DNA of 64,000 nt from Flavobacteriaceae bacterium (GTDB taxonomy: Bacteria > Bacteroidota > Bacteroidia > Flavobacteriales > Flavobacteriaceae): positions 1 to 64,000 of the forward strand of contig JAPORT010000017.1 of the NCBI GenBank assembly GCA_026710085.1. Reading direction: 5' to 3'. Below are positions 46,169 through 55,493 of this stretch, piece after piece. A model generated the notes under the pieces. It had not been told where the DNA came from and did not search any database. It saw only the letters and a program-made list of their open reading frames with translations. The translations under genes and the position numbers were made by a program. The stretch's first letter is position 1. Every line of letters begins with the position of its first letter.

Positions 46169-46245
46169 AGCATTTGCTCAGAATTTAAGAAGTATCAAAA
46201 TCTTCCCATCATTGAATTCCAAAAACCTCGGCCAAGTGATTTTTT
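46169..46245 (+). repeat. diverged repeat, copy 1
   Basis: About 75 bases similar to 47188-47260 (shared cores include AGCATTT, TCAAAATCTTCC and TGATTCC/TGAATTCC). Translated, both give SI-SE-K---QNLP, so this may be an old coding duplication. The two copies flank the serine recombinase remnant and the 96-residue gene. Confidence 0.5.
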
Positions 46246-46398
46246 AAAAACAATTGAAGAAAAACAGCCATTGCATACAAGTTAGGGCCAATATCACTTA
46301 TGTGGTTGCCCTAACTTTTGGTGCCCTAACACTTTTTGCTGAAAGGCTAAAGAATCGGAATTAATGAGCTTGGTGAAAAAAAGCTGATTACTCAATTA

Positions 46399-46770
46399 GT
46401 CACCGATGAAGTGAGCCGATTAGGGAGAAATACCAAAGATGTCTTGAGCGTATTGAAAACGATTCAAGAACTTGGTATGGATTCAAGAAGTATCGATGGA
46501 AAAGAAAATCCCTATCGGAAAGCGATGCTCATGATGATGAGTTGTTTGTTGTATGAAATCGAGCGGAAAGCTCTTTTAGAATGCACCAGTCGAGGCATAC
46601 CAGCTTATGATAAACAAGGTGGTACTCATGGACGAGAAAGATAGAAACTATAGAAAAGGGTTTATCTAAACCCAAAAAAACCTCAGTCTTTTGAGCAAAG
46701 AGAAATCCTATCAAGGCATTCAGAATGGATTGCAAGGGAGTTGACGACGATAAGAAAGTTGAGAGATTAC
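46399..46770 (+). pseudogene. serine recombinase (resolvase/invertase) remnant
   Basis: The frame from 46399 encodes the middle of a serine recombinase: DEVSRLGRNTKDVLSVLKTI with the conserved SRLGRN arginines, then a KAMLMMMSCLLYEIERKALL helix (long E helix) and SRGIPAYDKQGGTHGR. It stops at 46642-46644. The catalytic-serine N-terminus is absent and the DNA-binding helix-turn-helix downstream survives only as broken frames (SKEKSYQGIQNGLQGS). It cannot be active. Confidence 0.7.
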
Positions 46771-46816
46771 ATAGGATGAATTTGGATTAATAAAATAATT
46801 CTAATTTTGCCCTATC

Positions 46817-47107
46817 ATGGCACATAACATAGATACAGATATTATTGAAGTCGCTAGTTTGACTATTTTGACGTGGTTGAGTATTGAGTTTTATGGTATA
46901 ATAGCTGGTATCATCTTCGGGACCATATCATCTGGTTTTATCATTTGGAAATGGTCGTCAGGTAAAAAAGAGCACAAGAATACGCTGAAAATACAAGCTC
47001 TTCAAATTAAAAAACTACAAAAAGATTTGGGAGAAGATGCCGGACAGGAAACTGACGATGGCTCAGATGCCGACCAAAAACGCAACTCTAAGGATAAAAA
47101 AGATTAA
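46817..47107 (+). CDS. small membrane-anchored coiled-coil protein
   Basis: 96 residues. One or two hydrophobic segments (about 12-45, SIEFYGIIAGIIFGTISSGF) are followed by a charged helix (KIQALQIKKLQKDLGEDAGQ) and an acidic, disordered tail. No family. It is intact while its neighbours are decayed, and it lies between the two copies of a diverged repeat. Confidence 0.55.
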   Translation: MAHNIDTDIIEVASLTILTWLSIEFYGIIAGIIFGTISSGFIIWKWSSGKKEHKNTLKIQALQIKKLQKDLGEDAGQETDDGSDADQKRNSKDKKD

Positions 47108-47187
47108 GTCATTTTCCTAACTGGAATCTTACCTCTTCTAATTCCTCATCCCTAAAATATTTTGATTCTGTCGTTATTTTTGTGAAA

Positions 47188-47260
47188 AGCATTTTCTCTG
47201 AAAAAATAGAGTGTCAAAATCTTCCATCACCTGATTCCAAGACCGTGGTCAAGCGGTTTT
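47188..47260 (+). repeat. diverged repeat, copy 2
   Basis: Partner of 46169-46245; see there. The similarity ends shortly before the IS5-family remnant. Confidence 0.5.
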
Positions 47261-47339
47261 AGGAAAGATTAATAAGTAAAAAATGGATTTTAAATGTGTA
47301 CTTCAGCGTAACTGAACCCCTTCCCTTGAGGATAACTTT

Positions 47340-47955
47340 CGAAATCATTTTTCTTTTTTCTTTTTTTTGGCGATCTGGTGACACTAATCGATGATTTTTT
47401 GATTCCGTTGGGCATCGGTCGGAAAGGTCCCATGGTTGCCTTGCACGGTGGTCTCCGATCAGACCATCGATGAAGACTTCTTCATTTCTTTTTGATGCAA
47501 CGAAACGGAATCGGCAAAGATCTTTTCGACCCCTGCTGGGCCCATACGATCTCTAGGAATGACGCCCATCAGAAGAATCACAAGGGGGGTTGGTGTTTCA
47601 TGACATCAAAACCCGTGAAGTACGGCCTGTCAGGATGTTCAATTCACCGTTCCATGAGGGTTTCATCGCCTCGATGGTCACGTCGTTTCAGCATCCAACA
47701 ACCCACCATCACCCCAATGGGATGGGCTGGACGGCCCTTTGGGGAATCAAAGGAACCAAAGGCGTTTTCAAAAAAAGACCCATCCATGGCATGGGCCAGC
47801 CACTGGATCTGATGTTTTGGATGGAGAATCGCATGGAATGCCGAGTCGAATCACTGGGCTGTTTGGGGGCTCCTTTTTGGATCATTTCTGCAAGATTTTG
47901 AGACCAAGAGACGCATTTCCTTGCAGATTTAAAAACTAGAATGGAACCATTCAAC
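47340..47955 (-). pseudogene. IS5-family transposase remnant
   Basis: On the minus strand, joined frames rebuild the N-terminal and central part of an IS5-type transposase. They are IQWLAHAMDGSFFENAFGSF, KGRPAHPIGVMVGCWMLKRR, EHPDRPYFTGF, GVEKIFADSVSLHQKEMKKS and TTVQGNHGTFPTDAQRNQKI followed by IDxCHQIAKK. These match the order and spacing of the family (PTDA...K.I..C..IAKK). Stops and frameshifts break it several times and the C-terminal catalytic part is missing. It is visibly richer in G+C than the host DNA, as are the IS30 and ISL3 remnants. Confidence 0.75.
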
Positions 47956-48281
47956 CCCCCCTATAAAAGGACTGGAGGCTACATTTGGGATTTTTAAGGA
48001 GCGACTATTTCGTTCAATAGCCCAGCGAAGCAAATCTGGAGAAACATCGATTTTTGACATGGCTGATTTAAATCAATGAGTATAAAAAAGGACCCTGATG
48101 TGTTTTGGTCTGTTTTGAATGAATCTTTTTTAATTTGAATAATGTACTCATTCAAAGAATGGAAACTCAGGTAAAAATAATGGCTTTGAACTTAAATTTA
48201 GAGACTCGACTAGGATAAACTTGGATTCATACAACTCTTTTTTGAAGGTGAAATAGGATATTCCATGAAATAAATCATCAT
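47956..48281. other. gap with no recognisable gene
   Basis: About 325 bases between the IS5 remnant and the TonB receptor stop. AT-rich, no open frame of note and no clear terminator. Confidence 0.4.
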
Positions 48282-50813
48282 TCAAAATTGGTATTGTAAT
48301 CCTACTTTAAAATTGCGACCAGGTGACGAAATTCCAGAAGCAAAGGGCTTATAATGAATGTCGAAGATATTCTCAAGGCCTAATTTGATGGATGCATTTT
48401 TGATGACTTGGACTTGGCTATTAAAATTAACGGTCATCCATGCTGGAGTCCCATGATATCGTTCCTCTTTTTCCAAAAAAGGGGTTTCTTCAAGACCATC
48501 TTCACCACCCAAACTGTAATCTCTGTAATCCTTTGCATCGCTGAATTCGATACCCAACAAAGCCTGAATCCAAGTATGATTGAATTGTATGTGGGCCGAA
48601 CCAAATAAGGGTGATATCGAAGGTAAAGGGCCATAGATATCGTGTTTGACCCCTTCTGTGTATGTCAAACTGGAAAGTAAATCGATCTTTTTGAACAAAG
48701 TAACCCTCGAATCGAATGTAGCACCGTATAGATAGCGATCTCCAAGATTTTTATTGGATATCGTGTTGAGTTCTTGATCGTTATAAATGATGGTGTTTAT
48801 ATCCTCTGTAGAGAAATCTGCTATAATTTGATATTGGTCTCTTCCTATATGACGCGAAAGAATCGTACCATAAACTCTAAGTGAAATATAATTGGAGGAT
48901 TGATGGAATCTTTTGTCCAAACCGAGATCTAAGTTGTAGGCATATTCTGCTTTTAAAAAATCATTTGGCACGAGTAAATTGGATCCACTTTGTCGAATTT
49001 TCCCCAAATCATCGATATTAGGACTCCGAAAACCACTAGATAAGATGAAGTTCCATTGAGTTTGATCACTTGGGCGGTAGATTAATGAAATGGTTTCACT
49101 AGACACCCTATTAATCACTCGAGTTTGGCTAAGTAATGCATCGACATTTGCAATATCATTCCATTTGGCAAAAACTTCAACGTAGTTCATACGAATGCCA
49201 GCATTTAAACTGAATTTAGGGTTGAAATTCCATACCCAATTGGCATAAGCAGCTAATGACCCCAGATAACTATAATCACTAGGATACCGACTTGGAATCG
49301 ATTTAGTTCCAAAGGTATCAATAATGGGAGCATCCATGATGTAATCTTTGATTTCCGTTGGGTTTGGATTATAATGACCATCGATTGCTCCTTCGTCGAA
49401 CACAATCAAATAAGCTAGAGCAAATGAATTGACGGCATTCAAAGTAGTTTCAATACCATAAGAAAACTTATGGTTCCTATTGAGGTTAAAATCAAAATCT
49501 GCATTGAAACTATAGACATCAACATCTTCTTCTTGTATGTTTCGTTTCAATGAAGTGAACAGTCGACTGATTCGAGATTCCTTGATGTTCTGATATCCAA
49601 GCGTTATCATTCCCTTGTCTAAAAGGGACCATTTGGGAAAAAATTTGAATTGCCCGCTGAGTAAAAATCTTTTTTGTGGCCCATAATACCATTCGGAAAA
49701 TCGTAAATAGTCATGTCTCATTTCAGCCAAACGATCAAACCGAGGGACGTCGGAAGTTGTTGAAAACTGAAGATTGAAAGACAACTGATAATCTGAATCG
49801 AGTTGATAAATAAATTTTTGAAAAACATCCAATTGTTGGTATCCTGAATTTCTTTGAATCAGTGGATCAGAATTGATGACGGCATATGGAGAAAAAACAT
49901 CACGGTTATTTCTCGAATAGTAGGGGACGAGTCCCCAGTTTTCAAAGCCATGATTTCGAACACGTCCCATTTTGATATCGCCAAAATCAGAATAGGTCAA
50001 ACTAGTTAAAGAACCCCATTTTTCAAACCCCCATTCCAGTGATACATTATTGATGATTTGCTTATCAGCGGTACTGAAATTACTGTTGATCTGAAAATTG
50101 TTATATCCATCGGCATCCAAACGAGGGGATTTGGTATAGTAATGGATGACCCCACCAAGACCATCTGAGCCATAGCCCACTGAAGAAGAACCAAATGTCA
50201 CTTCGACTCTCTCTATGGTGTGTGGGTCAACAGATAATGCATATTGGTGATGTCCAGATCGATAAATGGCATTATTCATGCGTACGCCATCGATCACCAT
50301 GAGAATTCGATTGCCTTCAAGTCCTCTCAAAATAGGACTTCCCCCACCTCCTTGAGATTTTTGCAAGCGAATGCCTGGACTTAGTTTGATTAATTCAGCA
50401 CCAGTAGAGGGACGAGAAAACTCAATATCTCGCTTGGAAGTGACACTAACTTTTTCAGCAATTTGATCTCTAGAAATTTCACTTCGAGCTACCGACAATA
50501 CAATTTCATTGAGGGGATCGGTTTCTTGTTCAAGCAAAACTAAAACATTGATTTGTGAAGAATCATTGACAAATTGGTAATCTCGATAACCCAACCTTGA
50601 AACAGTTAATAATTCCCCTGAATTCAAATCACTGATGTCGGCAATTCCTTGGACATTGGTGGTGATTGAATTTAATTGCGAATCGATAATCACAACCGAT
50701 TCTAAGGGATCCCCGGTTTGTCGGTCTTTAACAAGGATTGTTTGGGAATGTCCCAAAATCCCGAATCCAAAAGCACCAAGTGTGATAATCAGTTTAACCA
50801 ACAAGGACATCAT
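48282..50813 (-). CDS. TonB-dependent receptor, possibly heme or siderophore type
   Basis: 843 residues. A signal peptide ending near GILGHSQ is followed by a carboxypeptidase-regulatory-like domain (VKDRQTGDPLESVVIIDSQL, 27-105), a plug (TGAELIKLSPGIRLQKSQGG, LRGLEGNRILMVIDGVRMNN) and a barrel ending FKVGLQYQF. The plug segment with YRSGHHQYALSVDPHTIERV, an invariant-like GSDGLGGVIHYYTK and the NPA-type region resemble heme and ferric-siderophore receptors, but the ligand is only a guess. Its start overlaps the 3' end of recO by 20 bases, so it is expressed from the recO transcript. Confidence 0.88.
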   Translation of the reverse strand: MMSLLVKLIITLGAFGFGILGHSQTILVKDRQTGDPLESVVIIDSQLNSITTNVQGIADISDLNSGELLTVSRLGYRDYQFVNDSSQINVLVLLEQETDPLNEIVLSVARSEISRDQIAEKVSVTSKRDIEFSRPSTGAELIKLSPGIRLQKSQGGGGSPILRGLEGNRILMVIDGVRMNNAIYRSGHHQYALSVDPHTIERVEVTFGSSSVGYGSDGLGGVIHYYTKSPRLDADGYNNFQINSNFSTADKQIINNVSLEWGFEKWGSLTSLTYSDFGDIKMGRVRNHGFENWGLVPYYSRNNRDVFSPYAVINSDPLIQRNSGYQQLDVFQKFIYQLDSDYQLSFNLQFSTTSDVPRFDRLAEMRHDYLRFSEWYYGPQKRFLLSGQFKFFPKWSLLDKGMITLGYQNIKESRISRLFTSLKRNIQEEDVDVYSFNADFDFNLNRNHKFSYGIETTLNAVNSFALAYLIVFDEGAIDGHYNPNPTEIKDYIMDAPIIDTFGTKSIPSRYPSDYSYLGSLAAYANWVWNFNPKFSLNAGIRMNYVEVFAKWNDIANVDALLSQTRVINRVSSETISLIYRPSDQTQWNFILSSGFRSPNIDDLGKIRQSGSNLLVPNDFLKAEYAYNLDLGLDKRFHQSSNYISLRVYGTILSRHIGRDQYQIIADFSTEDINTIIYNDQELNTISNKNLGDRYLYGATFDSRVTLFKKIDLLSSLTYTEGVKHDIYGPLPSISPLFGSAHIQFNHTWIQALLGIEFSDAKDYRDYSLGGEDGLEETPFLEKEERYHGTPAWMTVNFNSQVQVIKNASIKLGLENIFDIHYKPFASGISSPGRNFKVGLQYQF

Positions 50814-51519
50814 CTAATAATTTTATAGAATAGGGAACTTTAAAATTGAAAAAATGTTGACTGTAATAGCCCAGAACACTTTTGAGCATCTGTTTCTGTT
50901 CCAATGCACTCAAAGAGGCTGAATTTAACGTATCAAAACTTGTGCCTAGAAAATAACGCCACATATCCTTTTGATGCCCTTCAAGGTAGGTTCCTTGAGG
51001 CAATTGATTTGTAAATAGAGAATGTTCCATATCAAAATACAGTGCTCTTTGATTCGAGACATCAGGAAAATAACCCAAATACTTGGTGATTTTTATTAAA
51101 AAACTCAAATGAAAAGAAGTTGCTCCATCACTATGGTCATACCATTTTAAATTTTCGGTAACAAAATCATAAAGAGTCGGATTTGCGTCCTCTTCTTCTC
51201 GGAGTAACTGATAGAGCAACTCAAATAAAAAAAGAATCGTCGTCTTCTTATTGTTGTCAAATGGAAGTTGTTGATAGATATATTCCATTCGAGCTTCTTT
51301 CAAATAACCCAATTGATCTGAAGCATATTGTTTCGCTACCACTTCCAGCATATGGGTGGGTTGAAAAAGTGCTTTTTTCAATCCTTGCTTGCTTTTGGAT
51401 TTTCGAATTCCTTTTAAAATGTATGATTGATATCCATATTGTTTTGTATAACAATTGACAATCAGTGAAGTTTCACCATAGTTAATGATTCTTAAAATGA
51501 GTGCTTGGACTAATCTCAT
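50794..51519 (-). CDS. recO: DNA repair protein RecO
   Basis: About 241 residues from MRLVQALILRIINYGETSLI. The open frame extends 15 codons further upstream into a region without conservation. The OB-fold N-terminus (NYGETSLIVNCYTKQYGYQS, ILKGIRKSKSK) and helical C-terminal region are normal for RecO, which loads RecA on SSB-coated DNA. The four-cysteine zinc motif is absent, as in many Bacteroidota RecO. It overlaps the TonB receptor gene and follows gdhA at a short distance. Confidence 0.88.
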   Translation of the reverse strand: MRLVQALILRIINYGETSLIVNCYTKQYGYQSYILKGIRKSKSKQGLKKALFQPTHMLEVVAKQYASDQLGYLKEARMEYIYQQLPFDNNKKTTILFLFELLYQLLREEEDANPTLYDFVTENLKWYDHSDGATSFHLSFLIKITKYLGYFPDVSNQRALYFDMEHSLFTNQLPQGTYLEGHQKDMWRYFLGTSFDTLNSASLSALEQKQMLKSVLGYYSQHFFNFKVPYSIKLLDDVLVG

Positions 51520-51535
51520 TGTTTTTCTTTTGGGT

Positions 51536-52876
51536 TTACACCACTCCTTGTGCCAACATGGCATCAGCTACTTTAACAAATCCAGCAATATTAGCGCCCT
51601 TCACATAATTAATCCCTTGATCTTCTTGACCGTAGACGAAACAAGATTGATGAATATCGTTCATGATGACCTTCAATCGTTCATTCACTTCTTCTCGACT
51701 CCAACTAAATCGAAGTGAATTCTGAGCCATTTCTAAACCCGAAACGGCCACCCCTCCAGCATTCGATGCTTTTCCTGGTGCAAATAGGATTTTGGAGTTT
51801 AAAAATTGATGAATTGCTCCATGATCAGAAGGCATATTGGCTCCCTCTCCGACGGCAAGGCATTGATTTTTTATGAGATGGAGAGCATCTTTTTCTAATA
51901 ATTCATTTTGAGTCGCACATGGAATAGCTATTTGACAAGGGATTTTCCATGGTGTTTGTCCTTCATGATAAGAGGCTTTTGGGTATTGCTCGATATATTG
52001 TCTTATTCTTCCCCTTTGATTGTTTTTCAAATCCATAATGTAGTTCAGTTTTTCTTGGTTGATGCCATCTTGATCATGGATAAAACCAGAAGAATCCGAC
52101 ATAGTCAACACCTTGCCCCCCATGGTGATGGCTTTTTCAGCGGCATATTGAGCTACATTTCCCGATCCAGAGACGACCACTGTTTTCCCTTCAATGGTTT
52201 GTCCGACATGTTGCAACATGTTTTCAATAAAGTAAACCACCCCATAACCGGTGGCTTCAGATCGAATGAGTGATCCGCCCCAAGTGAGTCCTTTTCCTGT
52301 CAATACTCCGGTAAACTCATTTCTCAAACGTTTGTATTGCCCAAACATATAACCAATTTCTCGGCTTCCTACACCGATATCTCCAGCGGGAATATCCCTA
52401 TTTGGTCCAATATGTCGAGCCAATTCAGTCATAAAACTTTGACAAAATCGCATCACATCGATATCGGATTTTCCTTTGGGATCAAAATCCGACCCTCCTT
52501 TACCAGCTCCCATAGGTAAGGTTGTCAAAGCATTTTTAAAAATTTGTTCAAACGCCAAAAACTTCAAAACACTCAAATTGACATTGGGATGAAAGCGTAA
52601 TCCCCCTTTGTATGGACCAATAGCAGAATTCATTTCAACACGATATCCTCGATTGACCCTGATTTCACCTGTTTCATCGATCCATGCTACTCGAAAAGAA
52701 ATGACTCTTTCGGGTTCGACCATACGTAGCAATATATTCTGTCCGTAGTAAATTTTTTGTGAAACGATATAGGGAACTACCGTTTCAACCACCTCTGAAA
52801 CAGCTTGCATAAATTCAGGTTGATTTCGATTTCGAGAGGCCACTTCATTTAAAAAATTATTAATGATTGTCTCCAT
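51536..52876 (-). CDS. gdhA: NADP-type glutamate dehydrogenase
   Basis: 446 residues. The glutamate-binding and catalytic lysines are in GGLRFHPNVNLSVLKF and LPMGAGKGGSDFDPKGKSD, the catalytic Asp is in PAGDIGVGSREIGYM, and the dinucleotide site is VVVSGSGNVAQYAAEKA. It makes glutamate from 2-oxoglutarate and ammonia. Length and motifs match the hexameric biosynthetic class. It ends 17 bases before the recO start on the same strand. Confidence 0.96.
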   Translation of the reverse strand: METIINNFLNEVASRNRNQPEFMQAVSEVVETVVPYIVSQKIYYGQNILLRMVEPERVISFRVAWIDETGEIRVNRGYRVEMNSAIGPYKGGLRFHPNVNLSVLKFLAFEQIFKNALTTLPMGAGKGGSDFDPKGKSDIDVMRFCQSFMTELARHIGPNRDIPAGDIGVGSREIGYMFGQYKRLRNEFTGVLTGKGLTWGGSLIRSEATGYGVVYFIENMLQHVGQTIEGKTVVVSGSGNVAQYAAEKAITMGGKVLTMSDSSGFIHDQDGINQEKLNYIMDLKNNQRGRIRQYIEQYPKASYHEGQTPWKIPCQIAIPCATQNELLEKDALHLIKNQCLAVGEGANMPSDHGAIHQFLNSKILFAPGKASNAGGVAVSGLEMAQNSLRFSWSREEVNERLKVIMNDIHQSCFVYGQEDQGINYVKGANIAGFVKVADAMLAQGVV

Positions 52877-52982
52877 AATGGTTTTTAGTTTTTTTTAATT
52901 GATTGTTGTTATAAATTCATTTCCCCCGAATGGTCCTAATGAGAGACTTCTGCATCGTTGACTAATCATTAAAACGGATTTT

Positions 52983-54344
52983 TTAGGGACTAAAAAATGG
53001 TTTGATGATCTTTTCGATTTTATCAAACGAACGCAACCTTATGTTGTGACCATGATTCGATGCTTGATTGTATTCAGATAAAGCAAATTCTTTATATCCT
53101 CTTTTTTGAGCTTCTTTAATTCGAGTCTCTATTTTGGGTACGGCTCTAATTTCTCCTGACAAACCAATTTCAGCAGCAAAGCAAACCCATTGTGAAATGG
53201 ATAAATCAAAATAACTCGAAAGGACAGCCATTACAACGGCTAAATCAATGGCTGGTTCTTCAACTTTGATTCCCCCCGTAATATTGACAAAAACATCTTT
53301 ATCACCAAAAGAAAATCCGACTCTTTTCTCTAAAATAGCCAGCAACATATTGAGCCTTTTGCCATTAAATCCCGTACAACTTCTTTGGGGTGTCCCATAA
53401 ATAGCTTTACTGACCAATGCTTGGACTTCAATCAATAAAGGGCGTATCCCCTCTACGGTAACAGCAATAGCATAACCACTTGATTGATCATCTTTTTGAC
53501 TGATTAGAATGTCACTTGGATTGTCAACGATGGCCAAACCATCATGATTCATTTGATAGATGCCTAGTTCGAAGGCAGGACCAAATCGATTTTTTTGTGT
53601 TCTCAATATGCGGTGCGAATAATTTCGATCCCCTTCGAAAAGCAGAACAGTATCCACCATATGCTCTAATACTTTAGGACCTGCTAAATGCCCTTCTTTG
53701 GTGATATGACCAATTAAAATCACTGGAATATGTTTCCTTTTAGCAAATTCTAGTAACTGGGCAGTGCATGTTCGAACTTGGGTAATGGTGGAAGCCGCTG
53801 AGTCGACTGCTTGGGTAGTGAGTGTTTGTATTGAGTCAATGACCACCAATTCAGGGGAAAGTTCTTTTATTTGATGGAATATCTGTTCTAGTTTGGTTTC
53901 AGTTAAAACATAACAGTTGTTTTCATGTTTTCCGATACGATCAGCCCGTAATTTGATTTGTTGTGCACTTTCTTCACCACTGACATAGAGGACCTTTTGT
54001 TCAAGTTCCAATGAAACTTGCAATAGTAGGGTCGATTTTCCAATTCCTGGTTCTCCTCCAATTAAAATCATTGACCCAAGCACAATACCTCCTCCCAAGA
54101 CTCGATTGAATTCTTGATCGACAGTCGTTAATCTTGGGTTACGTTGAATCGCTATCTGTTGGATTTTAATGGGTTTCGATGTCTTTGAGATCACATCAGC
54201 ATCTGCCCATGTTTTAATCGGAGAATCGTCGACAACTTGCTTGACGATGGTTTGCCATTGATGGCAGGAAGAGCATTGACCTTGCCATTGGAGGTATCGA
54301 GCCCCACAAGCTTGACAGACATAAATTGTTTTGCTCTTTTTCAT
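52983..54344 (-). CDS. radA: DNA repair protein RadA
   Basis: 453 residues with the N-terminal zinc finger (CQACGARYLQWQGQCSSC), Walker A GGEPGIGKST, the RadA-specific KNRFGP and the C-terminal Lon-type domain (GGIKVEEPAIDLAVVMAVLS). RadA drives branch migration in recombination. Its ATG abuts the stop of the UPF0104 gene upstream (one-base overlap), so the two are co-transcribed. Confidence 0.96.
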   Translation of the reverse strand: MKKSKTIYVCQACGARYLQWQGQCSSCHQWQTIVKQVVDDSPIKTWADADVISKTSKPIKIQQIAIQRNPRLTTVDQEFNRVLGGGIVLGSMILIGGEPGIGKSTLLLQVSLELEQKVLYVSGEESAQQIKLRADRIGKHENNCYVLTETKLEQIFHQIKELSPELVVIDSIQTLTTQAVDSAASTITQVRTCTAQLLEFAKRKHIPVILIGHITKEGHLAGPKVLEHMVDTVLLFEGDRNYSHRILRTQKNRFGPAFELGIYQMNHDGLAIVDNPSDILISQKDDQSSGYAIAVTVEGIRPLLIEVQALVSKAIYGTPQRSCTGFNGKRLNMLLAILEKRVGFSFGDKDVFVNITGGIKVEEPAIDLAVVMAVLSSYFDLSISQWVCFAAEIGLSGEIRAVPKIETRIKEAQKRGYKEFALSEYNQASNHGHNIRLRSFDKIEKIIKPFFSP

Positions 54345-55333
54345 CAGTTGGATTTGGAGGTCAAGGATTTATTCACAAGAGGTAGTATTCCAAAAGATAA
54401 ACCACCAAAGACCGCAATCAATACGGTTTGTATGGTCCAAACAATCCATCCAAAAGCAAAACTAGATTCTCTTGAAATACCAAAAGAAATAAAATAGGTA
54501 CCTACTGCCAAAGGATAAAGTCCCAAGCCACCATTTGTTGTTGCTATGGTCAGCACACCGATGATAAAGCCCGGCAATAAAATATCTAAAGACATATTGT
54601 AGGTATCATGCATGGCAAATTTGACCACGTAGAACATTAAAAAGTACATGATCCAAATAAAAACTGAATGAAGGATGTAATACAATTTATTGCGCATTTG
54701 TAATAAGATTTGGACTCCTTGAATAAACTGATTGTAAAAATTTCGAATCTGATTGGCTTTTTTGGTTTTGATCTTTTTTTTAAAATATCGAGTTAGTTGG
54801 TAAAGGAATAAAATCACAATTGAAATAATCAAAGTGGAGATGATCCATGATTTGAAGTTTTCAACCAAAAGTTGACCAATGACCTCAACGTTAAGAACAA
54901 GAGCAATTAAAATGAAAATCCCGAGCATCAATAAATCGATGATTCGCTCGGCAACTATATTTCCAATGGCAATCGGGAAAGGAACTTTTTCGTAAGTCGC
55001 TATGGTTGTTGCTCTCAAAACTTCGCCACTTCTTGGGATCCCTAAATTAGCCAAATAAGCCACCATAATCGATAGAAAGTTATTGATTGGGTTCGTTTTA
55101 TACCCCATGGGGATCAGCATATAACGCCATCGAATGGATCTCGAAACGTGACTGCAAAGGCCAATCAAAATGGATAATAAAACCACCCATTCCGGTGTTT
55201 GCTTTAAATAAGAGACAATCGTCTGTCTTTCTTCTACGGAAGTGTCTCGGTAAGTAAGATAAATAAAAAAAAGTCCCAAGACCAATGGGACGACTATTTT
55301 GGCTAGTCGAAAGATTGTTTTTTTCTTTATCAA
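54344..55333 (-). CDS. UPF0104 / YbhN-type (lysylphosphatidylglycerol synthase TM domain) membrane protein
   Basis: 329 residues with about eight membrane segments. The family signatures are SHVSRSIRWRYMLIPMGYK, MVAYLANLGIPRSGEVLRAT and TTNGGLGLYPLAVGTYF. This is the flippase-like domain of LPG synthases without the catalytic domain, so lipid transport is possible but unproven. It is the first gene of a two-gene unit with radA; a TATCTTTG box lies about 127 bases upstream. Confidence 0.85.
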   Translation of the reverse strand: MIKKKTIFRLAKIVVPLVLGLFFIYLTYRDTSVEERQTIVSYLKQTPEWVVLLSILIGLCSHVSRSIRWRYMLIPMGYKTNPINNFLSIMVAYLANLGIPRSGEVLRATTIATYEKVPFPIAIGNIVAERIIDLLMLGIFILIALVLNVEVIGQLLVENFKSWIISTLIISIVILFLYQLTRYFKKKIKTKKANQIRNFYNQFIQGVQILLQMRNKLYYILHSVFIWIMYFLMFYVVKFAMHDTYNMSLDILLPGFIIGVLTIATTNGGLGLYPLAVGTYFISFGISRESSFAFGWIVWTIQTVLIAVFGGLSFGILPLVNKSLTSKSN

Positions 55334-55459
55334 ATGTTAATATTTGGGTTATTAGGAGAGCTTAGTGAATTATAAAATTTAGCGCCGATTAGAGAATAGA
55401 GTGACTCCAGACAAGCAGACTGAAATTTTTCAAAGGATAAAGACAACTTGTTGAACAGA

Positions 55460-55467
55460 CAAAGATA
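55460..55467 (-). promoter_or_regulatory. -7 promoter box TATCTTTG upstream of UPF0104-radA
   Basis: Exact TAnnTTTG match on the minus strand in the 160-base gap between panC and the UPF0104 gene; the spacing of an upstream TTG is not ideal. Confidence 0.4.
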
Positions 55468-55493
55468 TCATTCTAAACCACGCTTGAATGGGT

